Shown: positions 17,545-24,492 of the stretch, piece by piece | Numbering within the stretch: position 1 is the first letter of the stretch | How the letters are laid out: every line of letters starts with the position of its first letter | Assembly: GCA_964459325.1 (NCBI GenBank) | Contig: CAYWKU010000031.1 | Location: 1-41,753, forward strand | DNA length: 41,753 nt | DNA from: CAYWKU01 sp964459325 | GTDB taxonomy: Bacteria; RBG-13-61-14; CAYWKU01 | Direction: 5' to 3' | The notes under the pieces: model-generated | Seen by the model: the letters and a program-made list of their open reading frames with translations, nothing else | Told to the model about the DNA's origin: nothing | Database searches by the model: none | Translations under genes and position numbers: made by a program

Positions 17545-17802
17545 ATGGTGAAAATTCGACTTCAACGCGCCGGGAGCAAAAGAAGGCCCTTCTACCGGGT
17601 AATAGTTACGGATTCTCAAATGCCCAGGGACGGACGTTTCCTTGAAATTGTGGGGACTTACGACCCGTTACCCGACCCGCCCCGGGTAACGCTCAAACAG
17701 GACCGAGTCGTACACTGGCTTGAAGAAGGGGCATTACCCACTCGTACGGTACAACGTCTTCTACGCAAACACGGCATCGGTAAGGAGGCTCGAGCACAAT
17801 GA
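17545..17802 (+). CDS. rpsP: Ribosomal protein S16
   Basis: 85 residues, normal length. It has the S16 start MVKIRLQRAGSKRRPFYRVIVTDSQMPRDGRFLE and the conserved GTYDPLPDPPRVTLKQDRVVHWLEEGALPT. It binds 16S rRNA early in assembly of the small subunit. It is the first gene of the classical rpsP-khpA-rimM-trmD-rplS operon. GGAGG at 17527-17531 is 13 nt upstream. The stop overlaps the next start (ATGA). Confidence 0.97.
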   Translation: MVKIRLQRAGSKRRPFYRVIVTDSQMPRDGRFLEIVGTYDPLPDPPRVTLKQDRVVHWLEEGALPTRTVQRLLRKHGIGKEARAQ

Positions 17803-18035
17803 GTATGAAAGAAATGGTCGAGTATGTGGCGCAGGCTCTCGTGGACAATCCGGACAAGGTCGAGGTAAAAGAAATCGAAGGAGCACAGACCAGCGTTCTG
17901 GAACTCAAGGTGGCGTCTTCTGACCTGGGAAAGGTCATTGGCAAGCAGGGCCGTACGGCAAAAGCAATCCGCACCATACTGGCAGCGGCCTCCACCAAGC
18001 AGGGAAAGCGGTACGTGCTCGAAATAATCGAGTAA
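17799..18035 (+). CDS. khpA: KH-domain RNA-binding protein KhpA
   Basis: 78 residues forming one KH domain. The GxxG loop lies in LGKVIGKQGRTAKAIRTIL. The family (YlqC/KhpA) binds RNA and in several bacteria pairs with KhpB/EloR to affect cell size and translation; its usual place is exactly here, between rpsP and rimM. The ATG overlaps the rpsP stop by 4 nt, and only 4 nt separate it from rimM. Confidence 0.95.
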   Translation: MSMKEMVEYVAQALVDNPDKVEVKEIEGAQTSVLELKVASSDLGKVIGKQGRTAKAIRTILAAASTKQGKRYVLEIIE

Positions 18036-18039
18036 TCTC

Positions 18040-18573
18040 ATGGGTCGCAGGGATTCCTCCACCGTCGAAGTGGGCGAAATAGCCGGCCCGCACGGCGTGA
18101 GGGGAGAAGTTAAGCTGAAGTCTTACCTGGTGGGTAACCTTCATCTGGGAAAGATGTCCGACGTTTATTTGTTGTTGCCGGGCGGAAAAAAAATAAAGAA
18201 AAAACTCTTGAGCGCGAGGCAGGGGCCGAAGGGCCCGCTGCTTACTATAGATGGGGTAAATGACCGGGATGAGGTCGAAAAGCTGAAGGGAGCCATCGTC
18301 GAGGCGGACTCCGAACTCCTCCCGCCGGAAGATGAAAACGAGTATTATTGGATAGACATCATCGGGCTTAAGGTGGTATCGGCGGACAACGAGGAAATAG
18401 GAGAAGTCACGAACCTCATGGAAGGGGCGGGCCAAGACCTGTTGATAGTGAATCACCAAGGTCGGGAAGTTATGGTGCCCTTCGTGGAGCCCATTGTGGT
18501 AGAAGTGGACGTGGAGGCGGGGAAAGTAACTATTGACCCCCCGGAAGGCCTCCTGGATATCGGCGGCCGATGA
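18040..18573 (+). CDS. rimM: Ribosome maturation factor RimM
   Basis: 177 residues. The N-terminal RimM domain has VGEIAGPHGVRGEVKLKSYL. The C-terminal PRC-barrel part has YYWIDIIGLKVVSADNEEIGEVTNLMEGAGQDLLIV and VMVPFVEPIVVEVDVEAGKVTIDPPEGLLDI. It assists 16S 3' domain folding together with S19. It overlaps trmD by 4 nt. Confidence 0.96.
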   Translation: MGRRDSSTVEVGEIAGPHGVRGEVKLKSYLVGNLHLGKMSDVYLLLPGGKKIKKKLLSARQGPKGPLLTIDGVNDRDEVEKLKGAIVEADSELLPPEDENEYYWIDIIGLKVVSADNEEIGEVTNLMEGAGQDLLIVNHQGREVMVPFVEPIVVEVDVEAGKVTIDPPEGLLDIGGR

Positions 18574-19334
18574 TTGTTTTCGATATCATCAGCCTTTTTC
18601 CCGAATCTTTTCAGGGAGTTTTTGATTATGGAGTTCTGGGCAAAGCCCGGGAAGAAGGACTCATAGAAATAAATGTCCACGACCTGAGGCCATACGGCGC
18701 AGGCAGACACCGGGTATTGGACGATGCCCCTTACGGCGGAGGGGACGGCATGGTAATGATGGCCGAACCCGTCGCCAAAGCTCTGGAAGGGGTGGTGGGA
18801 GCCGACAGGACCCGCTCGAAGGTCATCCTCACCACGCCCCAGGGAAAGCTTTTCAATCAGGAGAAGGCTGTCAAGCTGGCCGGGGAAAGTCGGCTGGTTA
18901 TCATATGCGGAAGATACGCCGGGGTGGACGAAAGGGTTCGCGCCGAGGTGGTGGACGAGGAAATATCTATAGGCGACTATATATTGACCGGCGGTCACCT
19001 GGCGGCTATGGTCATAGTGGACGCGGTGGCCAGGCTGGCGCCCGGTGTTCTGGGCAACAAGGACAGCGCCGCCAACGATAGCTTTCCCCTGCTTCTGGAG
19101 GAGGCTCAATACACCCGCCCCCGCGAATGGAGAGGTTTGGAGGCGCCGGACGTGCTCATCAGCGGGGACCACGCCCGTATCGAGCGGTGGCGGGCTATCG
19201 AGAGGTTGAGGCGAACAGCCCGGCGGCGCCCCGATTTGTATGAAAAGGCCGTGGAATCGCTACGGCGGATGGAAGAGCAATCGCCCGAAAGGGGCGGCGG
19301 TAAAGATAAAAAATCCTCCGGTAAAAAGGAGTAA
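18570..19334 (+). CDS. trmD: tRNA (guanine37-N1)-methyltransferase TrmD
   Basis: 254 residues, a SPOUT-class enzyme that methylates G37 next to the anticodon and so prevents frameshifting. Motifs: FDIISLFPESF at the start, APYGGGDGMVMMAEP, IICGRYAGVDERV, and the trefoil-knot SAM site SIGDYILTGGHLAAMVIVDAVARLAPGVLG. The normal family sequence is GGGAGMVM, with Ala where this protein has Asp. The C-terminal tail is Lys/Gly-rich (GGGKDKKSSGKKE) and probably disordered. The stop overlaps the first possible rplS start. Confidence 0.96.
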   Translation: MIVFDIISLFPESFQGVFDYGVLGKAREEGLIEINVHDLRPYGAGRHRVLDDAPYGGGDGMVMMAEPVAKALEGVVGADRTRSKVILTTPQGKLFNQEKAVKLAGESRLVIICGRYAGVDERVRAEVVDEEISIGDYILTGGHLAAMVIVDAVARLAPGVLGNKDSAANDSFPLLLEEAQYTRPREWRGLEAPDVLISGDHARIERWRAIERLRRTARRRPDLYEKAVESLRRMEEQSPERGGGKDKKSSGKKE

Positions 19335-19339
19335 TGAAA

Positions 19340-19693
19340 ATGAATCTGGTTGAAGAGCTTGAAAAATCCCAGCAAAAGACGGATATCCCCGACTTTCGCC
19401 CGGGCGATACGCTCCGCGTGTGGGTGAAGATAAGAGAGGGTGACAAGGAGCGGCTTCAGTCCTTCGAGGGCATCTGTATCCGCCGCAGGCGCGGTGGCGC
19501 AAAATCCAGTTTCACCGTGCGAAAAGTGAGCTACGGAATAGGGGTCGAGCGTATCTTTCAACTCCACTCCCCCGCCATAGATAAAATCGAAATTGTCCGG
19601 CGCGGCCATGTACGCAGGTCTAGGCTGTATTACCTGAGGGGATTGCGTGGAAAGGCCGCGCGGGTCAGGGCCCAGAAGCAAAGGGCCAGGTGA
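19340..19693 (+). CDS. rplS: Ribosomal protein L19
   Basis: 117 residues from ATG 19340. GGAG at 19328-19331 is 8 nt away, whereas ATG 19334 would have only 2 nt. L19 hallmarks are FRPGDTLRVWVKIREGDKERLQSFEGICIRR, YGIGVERIFQLHSP and RRSRLYYLRGLRGKAARV. It sits at the 30S-50S interface. It ends the translation part of the operon; the ATPase gene begins 39 nt later with its own GGAGGAG. Confidence 0.97.
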   Translation: MNLVEELEKSQQKTDIPDFRPGDTLRVWVKIREGDKERLQSFEGICIRRRRGGAKSSFTVRKVSYGIGVERIFQLHSPAIDKIEIVRRGHVRRSRLYYLRGLRGKAARVRAQKQRAR

Positions 19694-19732
19694 ATACCCC
19701 GGTAAAGGCCGGCTGCCGGCAGGAGGAGCGGC

Positions 19733-21889
19733 ATGATATTTTCCGAAATAGCAATCGAGGGAGTCAGGTGCTTTCGGGAGCAATGCCGCTTTGTGCTCAA
19801 ACAGGGATACAACCTGTTGTGGGGCTCGAACGAGTCCGGCAAATCCACTCTGGCTCAATGCATAGCCGTTCTGCTTGACCCCGCCCGGGAGTTGCCCGAA
19901 GATTGCGACTATCCTTCCCGGGGCCCCGGGGGAAATTCGAGGGCGGGACTGGTTATAGCCGAGGGCAACAACAAGTTCCGCCTCACAAGGGACTTTGTTA
20001 ACGGCCAGGTCAGTCTCTTCCGCCTTAATCCTGAAACCGGCAAGTTCGATGTAGTTACACAGAAGGGCCACGAGGTGGCTTCTTTCCTGGAGCAGCAACT
20101 GAAGATGCCGCCGGTACAGACGTGGAAGAAGATATTTTATATCGACAGGGAGGATATGCCCAGCGGCAGGCCGAAAGTTATCACCCGCAAAGTGGCCGCG
20201 CCCAACCCTGCAACATCCGATGCGGGCGCGCCTCAGGCTATGCAGGGAATGGGCGGGCCGGCGGCCGCCGCGCCGCAGCCCGCCGCTCAGCCCGGATACG
20301 GCATGAGCCCCGAGGAAATTAAAAAGAGGCTCGAAGACCTCGAAAAGCAGAAGGAGCGGGCGGACCGCATTCAAAAGGTACAATACGAAATAGACGAACT
20401 GGAGTCCAGGCTTTTTGAGATTGAAAACCAGACAAAAGAAATAACTTCAATGGAAGATAAATACCGGCAGCTCGATGAATCGGTAAAGGCGCTGGAATCG
20501 TTCAAAGACCTTCCCCCGGACATAGTCAAGAGAATCGAGTTTTTCGAGGAGGTGCAAAAGGAGCATGATTCCCGCCTTGCCGAAGTAGACCGGCGCATGG
20601 ACAAGGTCAAGGCGGATTTCGACCGGGTCAAGAACAGGGAAGTTTTCTATAAAACCCGCAATTTCCTTATAGGCATAGGGTTGATAATCGCGGGCATCAT
20701 CGTCCAGGCGGCGGTGGCGCCGAAAATGAGCGCCATAAAAATCCTGCCCCCGCTCATGATAATCGCGGGTATCGGCCTGGCATTCTGGGTGTTGTGGAAC
20801 GAGCTGAGCAGCCGGACTAAAGAAGGCGAGTTGAGTAAGCAGGTCAAATCCATAGAGGAAGAAAGGAACGAGGAAGTCAGGAAGTTCGACGTCGAGGGCA
20901 GCGTTGTCCGGCGGCTTATGTCGGAAGCGGGAGTGGAAGACCCAAAGGAGCTGAATAAAAAGCTGAAAGAGTACCAGAAAAGACAAGAGTCCATGAAGGA
21001 ACTCGACCAGAAAATAAGAAAGACCAAGATTGAATCGGACTATGACCAGTTGACCGAACAGAAGAAGGAAATACAGGGCAAAATCGAGGAGTTGAACAAG
21101 GAGCTTCAGGACGCAGGTGAAACCGGCATTACCCAGGACCCGGACGACCTTCAGAGACAAATAGACTCGCTCAAGTACACCCTTGAAAATCCCGACGCTC
21201 CCCCGCCGCCTCAGGCGGGAGGCGCTTCGCCCGGAACTCCCGGTATGCCCGGCCAGGATATGGCCGCCGGGATGGGGGCGGGGAGCGACTACATGGGGCC
21301 CGGCGCCGATGATGCTTTGGGAGGCGGGGAGTTCGATTTCGCCGCCGGAGGCGCTCCGGGGGTGGAGAATAATCCCGACCGCACTATGATTTCTTCCGGC
21401 GAGACGGCTACTTCCGCCGATGAGCCTTCCCGGTCCGGCATCGAGGGGATGGTTGAGGAGCTTTGGAGCGCCGCCGAAGCGGTTTCCGGCGCCGACCGCA
21501 GCACGTTGATAATGCAGATATCCGAGCGGTTCAACCTGTACTTACAGGCCTTTACCGGCAATAGATACAACGAAGGAGACCTCTCCAGCGAAACCTCCAT
21601 GAGCTTGAGGAACTCCATGGGCTCATATACCGAGCTCGTGGAGCTTTCTCCCTCCACCCAAGATGCGGCGTGGCTGGCGCTGAAAATCGCTCTCATAGAA
21701 AACCTTTACCAGAAGGTGCGCCTGCCCATGGTGCTGGATGACCCCCTGAGAAACCTGGATGACTCGAGGTTGGCCACCGTCTCCAAGGCGCTGAAAAGGA
21801 TGGGCTCCGCCTGCCAGGTGCTGTTATTCAGCACCCACCGGGCCCACAGTAAAGTGGCCGACCACGTCATTAATCTGGAATCCGGATGA
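19733..21889 (+). CDS. Rad50/YhaN-like ATPase with a transmembrane hairpin in its coiled coil
   Basis: 718 residues. The N-terminal AAA half has Walker A GSNESGKST (31-39). A Pro/Ala/Gly-rich linker (~160-195) precedes a long coiled coil. Two membrane helices (~311-330 and ~336-356) sit where Rad50 has its zinc hook, and the coiled coil then returns (~360-470). A second Gly/Pro-rich linker (~485-560) leads to the C-terminal half: an ABC signature-like ELSPSTQDAAWLALKIAL (~637), Walker B VLDDPL (~665), D-loop NLDDSR and H-loop FSTHR. The signature has Ser where LSGG-type motifs have Gly. It should dimerise on ATP with its elbow anchored in the membrane. YhaN-type proteins are the nearest relatives I recognise. 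No nuclease partner is adjacent. The start follows a clear GGAGGAG. Confidence 0.8.
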   Translation: MIFSEIAIEGVRCFREQCRFVLKQGYNLLWGSNESGKSTLAQCIAVLLDPARELPEDCDYPSRGPGGNSRAGLVIAEGNNKFRLTRDFVNGQVSLFRLNPETGKFDVVTQKGHEVASFLEQQLKMPPVQTWKKIFYIDREDMPSGRPKVITRKVAAPNPATSDAGAPQAMQGMGGPAAAAPQPAAQPGYGMSPEEIKKRLEDLEKQKERADRIQKVQYEIDELESRLFEIENQTKEITSMEDKYRQLDESVKALESFKDLPPDIVKRIEFFEEVQKEHDSRLAEVDRRMDKVKADFDRVKNREVFYKTRNFLIGIGLIIAGIIVQAAVAPKMSAIKILPPLMIIAGIGLAFWVLWNELSSRTKEGELSKQVKSIEEERNEEVRKFDVEGSVVRRLMSEAGVEDPKELNKKLKEYQKRQESMKELDQKIRKTKIESDYDQLTEQKKEIQGKIEELNKELQDAGETGITQDPDDLQRQIDSLKYTLENPDAPPPPQAGGASPGTPGMPGQDMAAGMGAGSDYMGPGADDALGGGEFDFAAGGAPGVENNPDRTMISSGETATSADEPSRSGIEGMVEELWSAAEAVSGADRSTLIMQISERFNLYLQAFTGNRYNEGDLSSETSMSLRNSMGSYTELVELSPSTQDAAWLALKIALIENLYQKVRLPMVLDDPLRNLDDSRLATVSKALKRMGSACQVLLFSTHRAHSKVADHVINLESG

Positions 21890-21958
21890 TTAATTCAGGA
21901 AAATCCGTTGCGGGAAAAAGGTTTTGACTTTTCCGGAAAAATCATACCGTTTTATTCG

Positions 21959-21989
21959 TAAAGAAAATTCCTGAAAAATATGATAGAAT
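21959..21989 (+). promoter_or_regulatory. Possible flagellar-type (sigma-28-like) promoter of the first chemoreceptor
   Basis: TAAAGAAA (21959-21966), a 12-nt spacer and TATGATAG (21979-21986) partly match the sigma-28 consensus TAAAGTTT-N11-GCCGATAA (TAAAG and GATA shared). A sigma-70 -10 reading TAGAAT (21984-21989) overlaps it but lacks a good -35. Chemoreceptor genes are often under sigma-28, which motivates the guess. Confidence 0.3.
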
Positions 21990-22062
21990 GACGCTCAATG
22001 AGTAGCATTCATTTTGTCCTGAGGATATGCGCATAGGGAAAAAAGAGTAGGGAGCCGGTTTT

Positions 22063-24153
22063 ATGAGATTACAATCGCGGGAAATTTTCTGGCGCTCGGT
22101 TGTGAGGGCCGTTATCGCTTCCGCCGTAGTTGTCCCGCTCGGCGCGCTTTACATCGCCGCCCTTGTTTCCCTGAATAACGAGCAAGTCATTTTACTGGTA
22201 AAAACCCTTCTATGGTTGCCCCCGTTATTGCTGGGAATCGATTTTTTCATTTTCAGGCTGAATCTTGCGCCCGTTATCAACGCCTTGAGGAAGGTTCGTG
22301 CCGGTGAAACGGTGGAGAGCGCGGAGAGCATTCGGGCGCAAAAGAGGGCGTTCATTTTTCCCTACTTGAATATCTTTTATTCGGTGTTCTGGTTTTCGCT
22401 GGGCGGCGTCATACTGTCGTGGATACTAGTGGAATGGGGAGGGTTGAGTTTCCGGGAGGCGGTTTATGTGGTCGCCGCCGCTGTAACTTGCGGATTTCTT
22501 ACAGCTATTATCGTCTTTTACACACTCAGAAAGCCCGTGAGGGACGTGGTCAGGGAGTTAATCGGCCACGGTGAGACTTATGAGGACAAGCAGCCGTTTT
22601 TCGTGCCCTTATCGGCCAATCTTACATTTTCATACCTGTTGTTGATAGCCCTTATGCTTGTTTTCATGGGTTTGTTGTCCTTCGTCATGCTACAGAAGTC
22701 GGTTGATGGGCAAGTGGGCGCTTTAAGGCAGAGTCACCTCTCAGACTTGAAAACCGTAATAGACCGGGCGGATTTCAATGCCGCCGCGCTTCCGGCCTTA
22801 TTGGAAGGGTTGGGAGGAAATGACAGCGTATTTTGTCTGATTGATAATGAGGAGAATTTTCAGGGTTGCCGCGGAAAAACGATATCAGCGGGAGCGATTG
22901 ATAAAATCGAAAGCCTGAAAGCACAAGAAGTAGTCGAGGACAGGGAAACCGGATGGAGCTGGAGCTGGATAACGCCGCCGGGAATAAATGCCCGTATTTT
23001 GAGCGGATTGCGGAAGAAAAGCTCCATGGCAGCAAAATCGGATTTGAAGCTTTACTACGTGCGCGCCGCCGTCGTCGTTATGTTGCTGGCGGTGGGAATT
23101 TCCCTGCTCATAGCATTCGACATATCCCGGCCTATCAAGGATTTGACCAACGTCGCCGTGGAAGTTGCCGAAGGGAAAATGGAGCTGGAAGCACGCTCCG
23201 GTAACGAGGACGAGACCGGAATAATGGCTCGGGCGTTCAACAAGATGACGGGCTTGCTGATTGCACGATTGCACCGGGAACTGGAGCGCAGCAGGGGGAT
23301 GGTGTCCAGTATCGGCAGCGCCGTTCAGACATTGGGTCCCATGTCGAAGCAGCTGGTTTCGGTGGCCGGCGAGCAGGCTTCCGGGAGTGTTCAGCAGGCC
23401 ACCGCCGCCGAAGAGGCCGCCACCACCAGCCAGGAGATCGCCACGGTGTCCAAGCAGATTGCCGAAAACGCCCAGAAGGTCACAAAGGCGGCGGAGGGAG
23501 CTTTGAGCACGGCACAGAAAGGCCAGGACAGGCTACAGGACACGCTATCCAAGTTCGAGGACATCAAGAAAAAAATGGATAATATAGCCTCGGCGGTCAT
23601 GAAACTGGGTGACCAGTCACAGGAAATCGGCGAAATTATCAAAATGATTGACGAAATCACCGAGCAGACCAACCTGCTGGCACTGAACGCCTCCATCGAA
23701 GCGGTGGGCGCGGGCGAGCAGGGGAAGCGCTTCGGAGTGGTCGCACAGGAGATTCGCAGGCTGGCGAATAACAGCTCCCAGTCCACCGGAAAAATTCAAG
23801 ATATCATAAACAGGATGCAGAATTCCGTAAGCTCTTCTGTCATGCATGCCGAAGAAGGGGATAAGGCCGTCAATGAGGGAAGGCAGGCCATGGAGGAAAT
23901 GGCCACGCTGTTCAAAGAAGTGCTGGACTCCAGCAATAACGCCACGCCCAGACTCAAGGAAATCAACATGATGACTTCCCAGCAGGCTTCCGCCTCCGAC
24001 CAGATGGCAAACACCATAAACGAAGTAAAAGACAGCGCTCAACAGGTATCCGCCTCGGCGAACGAGCTCCAGGCTTCGGTGTCGGAGCTTGAGCACATCG
24101 TTTCGCAACTGGAACAGCATGTGGAGGAAGAAGAAGCCTCCGATAAATCCTAG
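22063..24153 (+). CDS. Methyl-accepting chemotaxis protein, six-span, paralogue 1
   Basis: 696 residues. Four membrane helices lie in the first ~155 residues, a fifth at ~186-212 and a sixth at ~328-350. The sensor domain is the ~115-residue outer segment between helices five and six; it holds C-x10-C (VFCLIDNEENFQGC) and DRETGWSWSW. HAMP (~350-405) and a long signalling hairpin follow, with tip DEITEQTNLLALNASIEAVGAGEQGKRFGVVAQEIRRLA. The tip differs from the textbook EAARAGEQGRGFAVVAEEVR but matches a variant I associate with deltaproteobacterial receptors. No cheW, cheA or cheR lies in the window, so it must signal to a distant cluster. It is followed by a paralogue after 339 nt. Confidence 0.92.
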   Translation: MRLQSREIFWRSVVRAVIASAVVVPLGALYIAALVSLNNEQVILLVKTLLWLPPLLLGIDFFIFRLNLAPVINALRKVRAGETVESAESIRAQKRAFIFPYLNIFYSVFWFSLGGVILSWILVEWGGLSFREAVYVVAAAVTCGFLTAIIVFYTLRKPVRDVVRELIGHGETYEDKQPFFVPLSANLTFSYLLLIALMLVFMGLLSFVMLQKSVDGQVGALRQSHLSDLKTVIDRADFNAAALPALLEGLGGNDSVFCLIDNEENFQGCRGKTISAGAIDKIESLKAQEVVEDRETGWSWSWITPPGINARILSGLRKKSSMAAKSDLKLYYVRAAVVVMLLAVGISLLIAFDISRPIKDLTNVAVEVAEGKMELEARSGNEDETGIMARAFNKMTGLLIARLHRELERSRGMVSSIGSAVQTLGPMSKQLVSVAGEQASGSVQQATAAEEAATTSQEIATVSKQIAENAQKVTKAAEGALSTAQKGQDRLQDTLSKFEDIKKKMDNIASAVMKLGDQSQEIGEIIKMIDEITEQTNLLALNASIEAVGAGEQGKRFGVVAQEIRRLANNSSQSTGKIQDIINRMQNSVSSSVMHAEEGDKAVNEGRQAMEEMATLFKEVLDSSNNATPRLKEINMMTSQQASASDQMANTINEVKDSAQQVSASANELQASVSELEHIVSQLEQHVEEEEASDKS

Positions 24154-24185
24154 TGTTTCCAAAGCTTTACAATTTTCTGCCCCGG

Positions 24186-24213
24186 TTTACGGAATAATTT
24201 TTGCCGGTATAAT
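24186..24213 (+). promoter_or_regulatory. Promoter upstream of the second chemoreceptor
   Basis: TTTACG (24186-24191), a 16-nt spacer and a perfect TATAAT (24208-24213). Transcription would start near 24220 and run through the MITE-like element at 24276-24423 before reaching the gene at 24493. Confidence 0.5.
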
Positions 24214-24275
24214 AAAGTGAGTGGGGCGCATTAACTTCGCACTCCACCGATAGCTTCATGTGATAGTTGTCCTAA

Positions 24276-24423
24276 CAGGGTGTTGAAAAAGTCAGAAACG
24301 TAACGCCGCCATCCTTGGCGGCACTTGTAAGTAGCTGATTTTATTAAGGCGCCTTTTGCCGGCAAGCCATGCGGCCTGAGAAGGATGCCAGCGTTACGAA
24401 AAATAGCATTTTTCAACACCCTG
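24276..24423 (-). repeat. MITE-like element, copy 2 (inverted relative to copy 1)
   Basis: 148 bp, about 97 percent identical to the reverse complement of 220-367; I count 4 mismatches. It is flanked by CTAA at 24272-24275 and 24424-24427. The flanks read CTAA in the same direction although the element is reversed. CTAA is therefore target sequence and not part of the element. The RNA would fold into a long imperfect hairpin. Confidence 0.88.
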
Positions 24424-24492
24424 CTAAAGCCTTGTATCTTATCCGGTTAACGCATTTTTGACCGCATAGTTTCATTAAAGGAGAGTACGAAA

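Larger units (their letters stand above)
24154..24492 (+). other. Spacer between the two chemoreceptors, holding a promoter and a MITE
   Basis: No gene is present. The spacer holds a promoter (24186-24213) and the MITE-like copy 2 (24276-24423) with its CTAA flanks. It ends with a short AT-rich leader carrying AAAGGAGAG just before ATG 24493. The distance from the promoter to the start codon is about 270 nt, of which 148 are the inserted element. Confidence 0.7.
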
